Shown here: positions 16,709-25,699 of the stretch, piece after piece
Numbering within the stretch: position 1 is the stretch's first letter
Layout: the number at the start of each line of letters is the position of its first letter
Origin: Acidimicrobiia bacterium
GTDB lineage: Bacteria; Actinomycetota; Acidimicrobiia; IMCC26256; JAOSJL01
Direction: 5' to 3'
Length of the DNA: 64,000 nucleotides
Assembly (NCBI GenBank): GCA_027494115.1
Contig: JAOSJL010000001.1
Location: 2,085,218-2,149,217, forward strand
Made by a program: the position numbers and the translations under genes
Notes under the pieces: generated by a model
Database searches by the model: none
The model's input: the letters and a program-made list of their open reading frames with translations, nothing else
What the model was told of the DNA's origin: nothing

Positions 16709-17897
16709 ATGGACCTCCGGTTCTCCGACACCGACGAGGCGTTCCGGTCCGACATCCGGGCCTGGTTCGACGCCAACCTGACGGGCGAGTTCGCGGTGCT
16801 GCGCGGTCGTGGTGGCCCCGGCGACGAGCACGCCTTCCTGGAGGAGCGGATCGCCTGGGAACGCCATCTCGGTGAGGCCGGGTGGTGCTGTATCGGGTTT
16901 CCCGAGGCCGACGGCGGGCGGGGTGCCAGCCTGCATCAGCAGGTCATCTTCTACGAGGAATACGCGCGCTCCGGCGCTCCCGGGCGTGTCGGGATCGTCG
17001 GTGAAGGGTTGATCGGGCCGACCCTCGTGGCGTTCGGGACGCCCGAGCAGAAGAAGCGTTTCCTACCCGGCATCGTCAACGGTACCGAGATCTGGTGCCA
17101 GGGCTATTCGGAACCGAATGCCGGCTCGGACCTGGCCAACGTCCAGACCCGAGCGGCGCGTGACGGCGACGAGTGGGTGCTCGACGGCCAGAAGGTCTGG
17201 ACGTCGTTGGCCCACATCGCACAGTGGTGCTTCGCGCTCTGCCGCACCGATCGGGAAGCGCCCAGGCACCGCGGCATCTCCTACCTGCTCGTGCCCATGG
17301 ACCAGGACGGTGTCACGATCCAGCCGATCCGTCAGATCACCGGCACGTCCGAGTTCAACGAGGTCTTCTTCGACGGGGCACGTACGGCGGCGAACAACGT
17401 GGTGGGGAGAGGTCAACGGTGGCTGGAAGGTGGCCATGGGAACCCTCGCCTTCGAGCGTGGAGCGTCGACCCTCGGGCAGCAACTCGCCTTCGAGAACGA
17501 ACTCGCCGCGATCATCGACGACGCTCGTCGAACTGGACTCAGTGACGACCCGACGATCCGCCAGCGGATCGCGGACGCGTGGATCGGGCTGCGGATCATG
17601 CGCGCCAACGCGCTGCGCACCCTGTCGGCGATGGCAGGCGACGAGCTCACCCGCGAAGGAATGATCACCAAGTTGTTCTGGGCCACCTGGCACCGTCGCC
17701 TCGGTGAACTCGCGCTCGATGTTCTCGGGCCCGAAGCGGCGCTGGCCGACGGCCCGTCCTACGAGCTCAGCGCGGCGCAGCGCCTCTTTCTCTTCACCCG
17801 ATCCGACACGATCTACGGCGGGTCGAATCAGATCCAACGCAACATCATCGGGGAGCGTGCACTCGGCCTCCCCGCCGAACCGAAGGTGGCCCCGTGA
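16709..17897 (+). CDS. fadE30: acyl-CoA dehydrogenase FadE30-like (frameshifted)
   Basis: The first frame runs to about 17410 and the second continues to 17897; one extra A in GGGGAGAGG at 17406-17414 breaks the gene, and removing it gives NNVVGEVNGGWKVAMGTLAF. The joined 395-residue protein follows remembered M. tuberculosis FadE30 closely (EIWCQGYSEPNAGSDLANVQ, QKVWTSLAHIAQWCF, TRSDTIYGGSNQIQRNII). FadE30 dehydrogenates the CoA ester of the hydroxylated C/D-ring indane propionate in steroid breakdown. It overlaps ipdF by 4 nt, as the two genes are also adjacent in M. tuberculosis. Confidence 0.85.
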
Positions 17898-18703
17898 CCG
17901 ATTCTCCCGTACCGCCCGCTTCGCCTCCCGAACCTCCCCCGTACCCCGAGGGTCGCAACCTCCTCTCCGGTCGCCGGGTCCTCGTCACCGCGGCGGCGGG
18001 CACCGGCATCGGCTTCGCCGCGGCCAAACGGTGCGCGGAGGAGGGCGCCGAGGTGATGGTCTCCGATAGGAGCGTCGACCGACTCGCCGAGGCGGCCGAG
18101 CAGCTCGCGGAGGTTCTCGGGCACACGGCCCCGTCCGTTCCCTGCGACGTCACCGACGAGGCAGAGGTACAGGCGATGCTCGACAGGGCCGTCGACACGA
18201 TGGGTGGTGTCGACGTGCTGATCAACAACGCGGGCCTCGGCGGAAATGCTCCCATCGTCGAGATGACCGACGACCAGTGGCACAGCGTCATCGACGTGAC
18301 CCTCACGGGCACCTTTCGTTGCACGCGAGCGGCATTGCGACACATGCTCGAACAGGGCTCGGGTGTCATCGTCAACAACGCCTCGGTTCTGGGATGGCGC
18401 GCCCAGGCCAACCAGGCCCACTACGCGGCCGCCAAGGCCGGAGTCATGGCTCTCACGCGGGCGGCCGCCATGGAAGCGGCATCGAGCGGCGTGCGGGTGA
18501 ACGCCGTTTCTCCGAGCCTCGCTCTCCATCCGTTCCTCAACAAGGTCATGCCCGACGACGAGCTCGACGAACTGCGCGCTGCCGAGGCCTTCGGGCGCGC
18601 GGCGGAGGTGTGGGAGGTTGCCAACGTCATGGTCTTTCTCGCCAGCGACCTCTCCTCCTACATGACCGGTGAGGTCGTGTCCGTCTCGTCCCAGCACGCC
18701 TGA
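17894..18703 (+). CDS. ipdF: SDR IpdF-like (steroid C/D-ring hydroxy-indane dehydrogenase)
   Basis: The 269-residue protein has a Pro-rich lead, the motif TAAAGTGIGFAAAKR, VLINNAGLGG, and NNASVLGWRAQANQAHYAAA with catalytic Ser and Tyr/Lys, ending TGEVVSVSSQHA. That ending and the GWRAQ segment are those of IpdF (Rv3559c in M. tuberculosis), which oxidises the 5-hydroxyl of the indane-propionyl-CoA intermediate after steroid rings A and B are removed. The GTG start overlaps the fadE30 stop (GTGA). High confidence in family, based on recall. Confidence 0.85.
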   Translation: MTDSPVPPASPPEPPPYPEGRNLLSGRRVLVTAAAGTGIGFAAAKRCAEEGAEVMVSDRSVDRLAEAAEQLAEVLGHTAPSVPCDVTDEAEVQAMLDRAVDTMGGVDVLINNAGLGGNAPIVEMTDDQWHSVIDVTLTGTFRCTRAALRHMLEQGSGVIVNNASVLGWRAQANQAHYAAAKAGVMALTRAAAMEAASSGVRVNAVSPSLALHPFLNKVMPDDELDELRAAEAFGRAAEVWEVANVMVFLASDLSSYMTGEVVSVSSQHA

Positions 18704-18787
18704 GGACGTTTCGCAACACTCCGACCCTCCGGGGCGCTACCGTGCGAGGCGCTGCCGCAGGGGCGGTGGTCGAAGGGGAGGCACCCG

Positions 18788-19204
18788 ATGTACAAGAAGA
18801 TCGTGGCCGGGACCGACGGGTCCGAGACGGCGGGCGAGGCCGTACGCCAAGCGGTGGAGCTGGCCAAGAGCCTCGGGGCGACCGTGCATCTGGTCACAGG
18901 GCTCGAACCGCGCTTCGACGATCCTCTTCCGGTAGGGGACGACGCTGCCAAGGAGACCGCGGCCGATCGGATCGTGCGCGAGGCGGCGAAGAAGGTCGCC
19001 GACGCGGGCGTGACCGTCGAAACCCATTCCAAGATCGGTGACGGAGCCTCGGCGATCACGGATCTCGCCGAGGAGATCGGGGCGGACCTCATCGTGGTCG
19101 GCAACCGCGGGGTCAGCAGTCCCAAGCGCTTCCTGCTCGGCAGCGTGCCGACCAAGGTGGCTCAGTACGCGCCGTGCAGCGTTCTGATCGTCAGGACCAC
19201 ATGA
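18788..19204 (+). CDS. universal stress protein (UspA family)
   Basis: The 138-residue cytoplasmic protein has one Usp domain with KIVAGTDGSETA at the start and the ATP-binding signature G-x2-G-x9-G-S seen in VGNRGVSSPKRFLLGSVPTK. It therefore belongs to the ATP-binding class. ATG 18788 has an AAGGGGAGG ribosome site. It stands between the two halves of the steroid cluster and converges with a methyltransferase gene; a link to steroid breakdown is not evident. Confidence 0.9.
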   Translation: MYKKIVAGTDGSETAGEAVRQAVELAKSLGATVHLVTGLEPRFDDPLPVGDDAAKETAADRIVREAAKKVADAGVTVETHSKIGDGASAITDLAEEIGADLIVVGNRGVSSPKRFLLGSVPTKVAQYAPCSVLIVRTT

Positions 19205-19217
19205 CGGGTAGGGGGCG

Positions 19218-20033
19218 TCAACGCGGTGTGCGCCCATGGGCGCATCGGGCCGTCGCGGCGAGTGTGAATCGGCCGGTCGGTGCACCGATTCGGCGAAACA
19301 GCTCTTCACGGACCGCCGAGCGTTGCTCATCGGACAGGGACACGCAGAACGAACCTGCCGGCCCGATTCCGGCGAGGAACCCCGACCACAATTCCTCGAA
19401 CTCCCCATAGGTCGAGGCGACCTCGAGGGTCGTCTCCGTGACCTCATGGAATCCCGCAGCCTCGAGCAGCTCGACCAGTTCGCCGGCGCGGCCGAACCGC
19501 ATCGCTTGCGCCTCGTCGGGCGCATCGGAGTCGACCGTCAGCGCGGCGTCCCAGAAGTGACGGAGCATCTCCATTCCTTGGGCGAAGTCCCAGACGCAAG
19601 CTGCAGCGATACCGCTCGGGCGCACCACCCGGCGTAGCTCGGCCGCCGCTCGGGCGGGGTCGGTCACGAAATGGAGCACGAGCTGGGCGAGGGCGGAGTC
19701 GAAGCTGGCGTCATCGAACGGGATCGCCTCCGCGCTCCCCAACCGGACGTCGGCGCCGCGATGGCGGGACGCGCACTCCGCCACGAAGGGTGGCGACGGA
19801 TCGATCGCCGATACTGAACCGGCGCCCAGTCGATCGACGAGCACACCCGTCAACGAGCCGGGCCCACACCCGACATCGAGCACCGACTGACCGGCCTCCA
19901 CTCCGGCCACATCGGCGAACGCGTCGGCGAGTGGACGGGAGTAGCGCCCCATGAACGCGTCGTAGGCGTCCCCGGACGTGAGGAAAGATCGGGCGTCGTC
20001 TGTGGAGTCCGCTGCCTTGCCTCCCTCGCCCAT
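19218..20033 (-). CDS. class I SAM-dependent methyltransferase
   Basis: ATG 20033 is chosen as the start (MGEGGKAADS), 7 nt after the upstream SDR stop; the open frame further up lies inside that SDR. Motif I VLDVGCGPGSLTG is near residue 50, then GSAEAIPFDDASFDSALAQL and HFVTDPARAAAELRRVVRPSG, typical of Methyltransf_11/UbiE-like enzymes. It is probably co-transcribed with the SDR. Substrate unknown. A 16-bp perfect palindrome at 19229-19244 lies in its last codons. Confidence 0.8.
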   Translation of the reverse strand: MGEGGKAADSTDDARSFLTSGDAYDAFMGRYSRPLADAFADVAGVEAGQSVLDVGCGPGSLTGVLVDRLGAGSVSAIDPSPPFVAECASRHRGADVRLGSAEAIPFDDASFDSALAQLVLHFVTDPARAAAELRRVVRPSGIAAACVWDFAQGMEMLRHFWDAALTVDSDAPDEAQAMRFGRAGELVELLEAAGFHEVTETTLEVASTYGEFEELWSGFLAGIGPAGSFCVSLSDEQRSAVREELFRRIGAPTGRFTLAATARCAHGRTPR

Positions 20034-20040
20034 CGCGCTC

Positions 20041-20817
20041 TCAGCGATCGGGGTTCGCCGCGGCCAGGAAGGCGGGGTTCTCGCCGCCGCCGTCCACGAC
20101 GAGGTTCGCTCCGCTGACATAGGAAGCCATCGGCGACGCCAGGAAGAGGCACGCGTCACCCACGTCGGAGGGCTCACCCATACGCCCGAGGGGAACCGTC
20201 TCCCCGACGGCCGCCACGCCCTCGTCGTCGCCGTAGTGCAGGTGTGCCTGTTCGGTACGGATGAGGCCCGCGGTCACGGCGTTGACGCGGACCTTCGGCG
20301 CCCACTCGACGGCGAGGGAGCGCGTCAGGTTGATGAGCCCCGCTTTGGCCGCACCGTACGCAGCCGTGCCGGGGGAGGGGCGGGTACCGCTCACGCTGGC
20401 GATGTTCACGATCACGCCGCCCGCGTCCTGGTCCTGCATCACAGTGTTCGCCTGCTGCGCCACGAGCAGGGGGCGATGAGATTCAGGCGGATGATGGCCT
20501 CCGAGAATTTCGGAGATGCGTCGACGGCGTCGACATGGGGCGATCCTCCGGCGTTGTTCACCGCCACGTCGAGCCGCCCGAACTGCGATGTCGTCTCGCC
20601 GATCACGCGTGCGACGTCGTCGGGGTCCCTGACGTCGGCGGCGATGAAGTGAGCAGTGCGCCCGCCCCCGCTCGGCGGATCATCCGGCGCGTTGCAGACA
20701 GCACACGACCACGTCCGCACCGGCGTCGAGGAAGCGGGTGGCGATGCCGTGGCCGACACCTCGGCATCCACCCGTCACGAGGGCGACCTGCCCGGCCATG
20801 TCGATCTCCGTGCTCAT
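20041..20817 (-). CDS. SDR of the KstR2-regulon type, Rv3549c-like (two frameshifts)
   Basis: Three frame segments together give one SDR: MAGQVALVTGGCRGVGHG (from ATG 20817), then LDVAVNNAGGSPHVDA, then VNIASVSGTRPSPGTAAYGA and a C-terminal ASYVSGANLVVDGGGEN. One extra base near 20696 (GTTGCAGACA) and one missing base in the G run at 20469-20473 account for both breaks. In M. tuberculosis an SDR gene (Rv3549c) is likewise divergent from echA20, the same arrangement as here. It is probably a hydroxyacyl-CoA or steroid-intermediate dehydrogenase; the exact step is unproven. Confidence 0.75.
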
Positions 20818-20955
20818 GTGTGGACCTCGTTGTGGAGCGTTCGCCCCCCGCCGGAAGGCTCGCCTACTGTGCCAGATGCCCGACGTCGCGAGCGCACCTG
20901 TCGGCACCGCGACAACGACCGCGTGCCCGTGAGGGGCGTTTCGGGAAAGGCCGTC

Positions 20956-21744
20956 ATGGGAATCAGTAGCTCCGTGGACGCAGGGATCGCCGAGGTCGTC
21001 GTCGACCACCCGCCGGTCAACGCGCTCGACGTCGCCGGGTGGTTCGAGCTCGCCGACACGGTCACGGCACTGGGCCGTGACCCGGAAGTGCGCGTGCTCA
21101 TCCTCGCTGCCGCCGGCAAGGGATTCAACGCCGGCGTCGACATCAAGGAGATGCAGGCCACCGAGGGGTTCGAGGCCCTTCTCGGGGCCAACCGCGGGTG
21201 TTTCGCCGCGTTCGCCGCTGTGTACGACTGCGAGGTGCCCGTCATCGCAGCGGTGAACGGATACTGCCTCGGGGGAGGCATCGGTCTCGTCGGTAATGCC
21301 GACATCATCGTGGCTTCCGATGACGCCACCTTCGGGCTTCCCGAGGTCGACCGTGGCGCGCTCGGCGCGGCCACCCACCTGGCGCGGCTCGTTCCGCAGC
21401 ACAAGATGCGCGCCATGGTCTACACCGCTGAACCGGCGACAGCCCAGGAGCTCGCACGCTACGGATCTGTGCTCGAGGTCGTTCCGCGTGACGAGCTGCG
21501 ATCCACGGCGCGCACCGTCGCCGCGGGGATCGCCGAGAAGAGCGGCACCGTCATCCGCGCCGCGAAACAGTCGCTGAACGGCATCGACCCGATCGACGTG
21601 AAGCGCAGCTACCGCTACGAGCAGGGCTTCACCTTCGAACTGAACCTGAGCGGTGTGGCCGACGAAGCCCGTGACGCCTTCGTCGACAAGCGTGATGTTG
21701 ACAACAGCGATGTTGACAACAGCGACGCCGGGCCCGACGACTGA
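20956..21744 (+). CDS. echA20: EchA20-like C-ring opening hydrolase (crotonase family)
   Basis: The ATG at 20956 starts a 262-residue crotonase. GKGFNAGVDIKEMQATEGFE, ANRGCFAAFAAVYDCEVPVI and ATFGLPEVDRGALGAATHLA match remembered EchA20 of M. tuberculosis almost position by position. EchA20 hydrolytically opens a steroid ring (D ring of the indane-propionyl-CoA) to give COCHEA-CoA, the IpdAB substrate. It heads a run of seven same-strand genes (echA20, ipdA, ipdB, ipdC, fadE31, fadE32-like, fadA6). The last residues are a VDNSD tandem duplication (see repeat). Confidence 0.9.
   Translation: MGISSSVDAGIAEVVVDHPPVNALDVAGWFELADTVTALGRDPEVRVLILAAAGKGFNAGVDIKEMQATEGFEALLGANRGCFAAFAAVYDCEVPVIAAVNGYCLGGGIGLVGNADIIVASDDATFGLPEVDRGALGAATHLARLVPQHKMRAMVYTAEPATAQELARYGSVLEVVPRDELRSTARTVAAGIAEKSGTVIRAAKQSLNGIDPIDVKRSYRYEQGFTFELNLSGVADEARDAFVDKRDVDNSDVDNSDAGPDD
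21694..21723 (+). repeat. 15-bp tandem duplication at the echA20 3' end
   Basis: GATGTTGACAACAGC occurs twice in a row without a mismatch, encoding DVDNS twice at the echA20 C-terminus. The unit length keeps the frame. It is one of several 14-15 bp tandem repeats at gene borders in this window. Confidence 0.85.
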
Positions 21745-21781
21745 CCGACGCGCACACCGAGCAGACAGGAACGACAGCGAC

Positions 21782-22633
21782 GTGTCTGACAAACGTATGA
21801 GCCCCACCGAGGTCGTCGCCGAACTGAGCGACGGCATGACGATCGGCATCGGTGGATGGGGATCGCGTCGCAAGCCGATGGCCCTCGTACGCGAGATCCT
21901 GCGCTCCGACCTACGTGACCTGACGATTGCGTCGTACGGCGGTCCCGATGTCGGTCTCCTCTGTGCGGCGGGTCGGGTCCGTCGGGTCGTCTTCGCCTTC
22001 GTGTCGCTCGACTCCATTCCTCTCGAGCCGCACTTCCGTGCCGCCCGCCAAGCCGGCTCGATCGAGGTGACCGAATACGACGAAGGAATGTTCCTCCTGG
22101 GTCTCCAGGCCGCGGCGTGGAGAATGCCCTTCCTGCCGACACGCTGCGGGCTCGGCACCGACGTCATGGCTCTCAATCCGGATCTGAGGACCGTCACATC
22201 GCCGTACGACGACGGCGAGGAACTCGTCGCGATGCCCGCTCTCGAGCTCGACGCCGCACTGGTGCACATGCACCGCGGTGACATCGGCGGCAACGGCCAG
22301 TACCTGGGTGTCGACCCGTACTTCGACGACCTGTTCTGCCGGGCGGCGAAGAAGCGCTACCTCTCGGTCGAGCGCCTGGTCGACACCGACGACTTCCGGT
22401 CGGCTGGATCACCCGAGACGTTGCGGATCAACCGTCTCATGACCGACGGCGTGGTGGAAACACCCGGCGGGGCGCACTTCACCGAGTGTGTGCCCGACTA
22501 TCCGCGCGATGAGGCGTTCCAGAAGACCTACGCAGCGTCGGCCAAGAGCCCGGAAGCGTGGCAGGAGTTCCGTGGGCGGTATCTCGACGTCACGGAGGCC
22601 GAGTACCTGGAGGCGGTGGGTTTCGATGGCTGA
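21782..22633 (+). CDS. ipdA: IpdA-like CoA-transferase-fold hydrolase subunit A
   Basis: GTG 21782 begins SDKRMSPTEVVAELSDGMTI and WGSRRKPMALVREILRSD, the same opening as M. tuberculosis IpdA. Further matches are SYGGPDVGLLCAAG and DPYFDDLFCRAAKKRYLSVE. IpdAB is a CoA-transferase-like enzyme that does not transfer CoA but opens the last steroid ring of COCHEA-CoA by retro-Claisen cleavage. The segment EVTEYDEGMF near residue 100 covers the region where I expect the essential IpdA glutamate; that assignment is inference. The gene overlaps ipdB by 8 nt. Confidence 0.9.
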   Translation: MSDKRMSPTEVVAELSDGMTIGIGGWGSRRKPMALVREILRSDLRDLTIASYGGPDVGLLCAAGRVRRVVFAFVSLDSIPLEPHFRAARQAGSIEVTEYDEGMFLLGLQAAAWRMPFLPTRCGLGTDVMALNPDLRTVTSPYDDGEELVAMPALELDAALVHMHRGDIGGNGQYLGVDPYFDDLFCRAAKKRYLSVERLVDTDDFRSAGSPETLRINRLMTDGVVETPGGAHFTECVPDYPRDEAFQKTYAASAKSPEAWQEFRGRYLDVTEAEYLEAVGFDG

Positions 22634-23420
22634 CCGACCGGAGCCCGACCTGCACCCCACCGGCCCCGCGACCCGCGCCGAGATCTGTGTCCTTGCGTGC
22701 GCCGAGGCGTTCCGCGGCGACGGAGAAATCATGGCGAACCCGATCGGAACCGTCCCGGTGCTCGGCGGGCGACTCGCCGCGGCCACCTTCGAGCCCGACC
22801 TCGTGATGACCGACGGTGGAGCGCTGCTCGTGACGAACCCCCTGCCGCTCGGTGTGCCCGATGCCGAGAAGGCCGTCGAGGGATGGAACCCGTACCGGGC
22901 GATGTTCGACGTGGTCTGGTCGGGACGGCGTCACGTCATGATGGGGGCGACTCAAATCGACGCTCACGGCAACCAGAACATCGCGATGATCGGCGACCCG
23001 CAGCGTCCGAAGGCGCAGCTTCTCGGGTTCAGAGGCGCACCGGGCAACACGATCAACCATGCCACGAGTTACTGGGTGCCCAATCACTCGCCGCGGGTCT
23101 TCGTCGAGCGCGTCGACGTCGTGACCGGTGTCGGCTACGACCGCGCCGCTGCACTCGGGCCTCGCTCATCACGGTTTCACCGCATTCCCCGCGTTGTGTC
23201 GAACCTCGCCGTTCTCGACTTCGAGACGCCGGATCACACGCTGCGGCTCGCGTCCATCCATCGAGGGGTGAGCGTCGACGACGTCGTCGCGGCCACGGGT
23301 TGCGCGTTGGCTGTCCCCGACGACGTGCCCGAGACGCCCGTGCCGACCGATTCCGACCTGGCGCTGATCCGCGACGTTCTCGACCCGACGGGCCTGCGCG
23401 AGCGAGAAGTCCAGGCGTGA
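22626..23420 (+). CDS. ipdB: IpdB-like CoA-transferase-fold hydrolase subunit B
   Basis: The ATG at 22626 lies inside the last codons of ipdA. The 264-residue product shows EAFRGDGEIMANPIGTVPVL, MTDGGALLVTNP and FRGAPGNTINHATSYWVPNH, hallmarks of the IpdB subunit. It forms the IpdAB heterocomplex with the preceding gene product and acts in the cytosol on the last ring of the steroid skeleton. Its stop overlaps the GTG start of ipdC (GTGA). Confidence 0.9.
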   Translation: MADRPEPDLHPTGPATRAEICVLACAEAFRGDGEIMANPIGTVPVLGGRLAAATFEPDLVMTDGGALLVTNPLPLGVPDAEKAVEGWNPYRAMFDVVWSGRRHVMMGATQIDAHGNQNIAMIGDPQRPKAQLLGFRGAPGNTINHATSYWVPNHSPRVFVERVDVVTGVGYDRAAALGPRSSRFHRIPRVVSNLAVLDFETPDHTLRLASIHRGVSVDDVVAATGCALAVPDDVPETPVPTDSDLALIRDVLDPTGLREREVQA

Positions 23421-24524
23421 GCGACCGCGCGCCCCTGAACACCGCGCCCCCTGAACACCGCGCCCCTGAACACCGCGGCGCTGCACACAGCGGCCTGCGA
23501 CCTGTTCGGTGTCGAGTACCCCGTCGTGCAGACGGGAATGGGTTGGGTGTCGGGCGCGTCGCTGACGGCGGCCACCGCCGAAGCGGGGGGTCTCGGAATT
23601 CTGGCGTCGGCCACCATGACGCTCCCAGAGCTCGCCGACGCGATCGGGCAGGTGCGCGAGAACACGGAGCGGCCGTTCGGAGTGAACCTGCGGGCCGATC
23701 AGCCCGACGTCGACGCCCGCATCGATCTCATCGTGTCGCAGGGAGTGCGTGTCGCGAGCTTCGCCCAGGCCCCGGGCGAGCGACTCGTCAAGCGGCTCAA
23801 GGATGCGGGGGTGGTGACCATGCCGACGGTCGGCGCGCGTCGACACGCCGAGAAGGTCGTCGAGTGGGGAGTCGATGCCGTCATCGCTCAGGGAGCGGAA
23901 GGTGGGGGGCACACCGGTACCGTTCCGACGTCGCTGCTGATTCACCAGGTCGTCGACGCGGTCGACGTACCCGTGATCGCCGCCGGTGGCTTCCACGACG
24001 GCCGGGGTCTCGTTGCGGCTCTCGCCTGGGGTGCTGCGGGAATCGCCATGGGCACCCGTTTTCTGCTCACGGCCGAGAGCACTGTTCCCGACGTCGTCAA
24101 GCAGCGCTACCTCGACGCCTCGGTCTTCGACACCGTCGTCACCAAGGCGATCGACGGCTATCCGCAACGTGTCCTGCGCACCGACGTGATCGACCATCTG
24201 TCCGGGGCGGGCAAACTCACGGCGCTGCCCCGGGCCCTGCGCAACGCGCTGGCGTTCCGCAAGCTCACCGGGACTCCGTTGCGGGAGCTCGTCCGGGAGG
24301 GCCTGGCGATGAAGAAGAACCAGGACCTCACCTGGAGCCAGGTCGCCATGGCGGCCAACGCCCCGATGCTCACCCGCGCCTCGATGGTCGAGGGGCGCAC
24401 GGAGGTGGGCATCCTTCCGACGGGCCAGGGTGTGGGTGTGATCGACGGGCTCCCGACGGTCGCCCAGCTCATGGAGACGATCGTCGCCGAGGCACGCTCC
24501 GCTCTCGAACGACTGGGAGCATGA
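23417..24524 (+). CDS. ipdC: IpdC-like flavoprotein (nitronate monooxygenase-related, frameshifted near start)
   Basis: The main frame carries QTGMGWVSGASLTAATAEA, GGLGILASATMTLPEL, AEGGGHTG and VIAAGGFHDGRGL, a TIM-barrel FMN enzyme of the 2-nitropropane dioxygenase family matching remembered IpdC. Its first Met in that frame is internal. The natural start is GTG 23417, overlapping the ipdB stop, but a fifth C in the run 23447-23451 throws the frame; with four C the N-terminus reads VSDRAPLNT followed by two more APLNT copies. IpdC is required for steroid C/D-ring degradation as a CoA-ester reductase or dehydrogenase. Confidence 0.85.
23432..23477 (+). repeat. 15-bp tandem repeat at the ipdC 5' end (3 copies)
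   Basis: CCCCTGAACACCGCG is repeated three times; the middle copy has one extra C (16 bp). Perfect 15-bp units would encode PLNTA in frame, so the extra C explains the ipdC frameshift. Confidence 0.85.
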
Positions 24525-24528
24525 GCGC

Positions 24529-25683
24529 GTGGATCTGAGATTCTCCAGTTCCGAGGACGCCTTCCGTGCCGAGGTCCGCGCGTGGATGGACGGAAACGTT
24601 CCGGCGTCGCCCCTGCCCTCGGGCGACACCGCCGAGGGATTCGCCGCCCACCTCGACTGGGAACGACAGCTCTTTGATGCAGGGTGGGCGGCCGTGAGCT
24701 GGCCCGAGGAGTACGGCGGTCGCGGCGCGACGCTGTGGAAATGGCTGATCTTCGAAGAGGAGTACTGGCGTGCCGGCGCTCCGAACAGGGTGAACCAGAA
24801 CGGCTTGTTCCTTCTTGCACCGTCGATCTTCGCCTTCGGCACCGACGAGCAGAAGGCGCGGTTCCTCCCGAAGATCGCCGCGTCGGAATACCTGTTCTGT
24901 CAGGGCTGGTCGGAGCCCAACGCAGGTAGCGATCTGGCGGGCATCACGAGCCGCGCCGTGCGTGACGACGCAGCCGGGGGCTGGCGTCTCACCGGCCAGA
25001 AGACCTGGACGACCCGCGGCGCGTTCTGCAACTGGCTGTTCGGCCTCTTTCGTACCGATCCCGACCAGGAGCGACACCGCGGGCTCAGCTACTTCCTCGT
25101 TCCTCTCGACGGGGAGGGCGTCACGGTCCGCCCTGTCGGGCGTCTCGACGGCGACGACGGGTTCGCCGAAGTCTTCCTCGAGGACGTCGTCGTGACCGAC
25201 GACCTGGTTCTGGGTGAGGTCGACCAGGGTTGGCGCGTGGCGATGTCCACGACGAGCTCGGAGCGCGGCCTGAGCCTGCGGAGCCCGGGGCGATTCATGG
25301 CCGCAGCCACGCAACTCACGGCTCTGTACCGCGAACAGCGCGACGCCGTGGAGGCGGGCCTGCTCGACCCGGGACTTCGGGATGCCGTCGTTCGTGCGTG
25401 GATGGATGCCGACGCCTACCGGCTCCACACCTTTCGGACCGTGACGCGGATGACCGACGGTGAGGAGCTCGGTGCCGAGGCGAGTTTCATGAAGCTCTTC
25501 TGGTCGGAGCTCGACGTGTCACTCCACGAGACGGCCCTCGGGCTGCTCGGCCCCGAAGCCGAGCTCGACGTCGACGGCTGGATGAAGGGGTACCAGTTCT
25601 CGCTCGCCGGGCCGATCTACGCCGGGACGAACGAGATCCAACGGAACGTCGTGGCCGAGCGCGTGCTCGGCCTCCCGCGCTGA
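24529..25683 (+). CDS. fadE31: acyl-CoA dehydrogenase FadE31-like
   Basis: GTG 24529 follows ipdC by 4 nt. The 384-residue protein contains TAEGFAAHLDWERQLFDAGW, FCQGWSEPNAGSDLAGITS, STTSSERGLSLRSPGRF and GPIYAGTNEIQRNVVAERVL, matching remembered FadE31 of M. tuberculosis. FadE31 to FadE33 proteins dehydrogenate late ring-C/D acyl-CoA intermediates, generally as heteromers of two different subunits. The next gene encodes a shorter, divergent acyl-CoA dehydrogenase and is the likely partner. Confidence 0.85.
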   Translation: MDLRFSSSEDAFRAEVRAWMDGNVPASPLPSGDTAEGFAAHLDWERQLFDAGWAAVSWPEEYGGRGATLWKWLIFEEEYWRAGAPNRVNQNGLFLLAPSIFAFGTDEQKARFLPKIAASEYLFCQGWSEPNAGSDLAGITSRAVRDDAAGGWRLTGQKTWTTRGAFCNWLFGLFRTDPDQERHRGLSYFLVPLDGEGVTVRPVGRLDGDDGFAEVFLEDVVVTDDLVLGEVDQGWRVAMSTTSSERGLSLRSPGRFMAAATQLTALYREQRDAVEAGLLDPGLRDAVVRAWMDADAYRLHTFRTVTRMTDGEELGAEASFMKLFWSELDVSLHETALGLLGPEAELDVDGWMKGYQFSLAGPIYAGTNEIQRNVVAERVLGLPR

Positions 25684-25699
25684 TGCTGGTTCGCTGATC

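Noticed and set aside
19229..19244. 16-bp perfect palindrome TGCGCCCATGGGCGCA as an operator
   Set aside because: It lies within the last codons of the methyltransferase and between convergent genes; at most a terminator-like element, without supporting T run.
20680..22293. 537-residue minus-strand open frame opposite echA20 and ipdA
   Set aside because: Only its last part (from ATG 20817) is real, as the N-terminus of the SDR.
22697..24538. 613-residue plus-strand open frame over ipdB and ipdC
   Set aside because: Arg-rich shadow frame; only its bases around 23417-23447 matter, as the true ipdC start before the frameshift.
23169..24842. 557-residue minus-strand open frame opposite ipdC and fadE31
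   Set aside because: No motif, shadow of two well-supported plus-strand genes.
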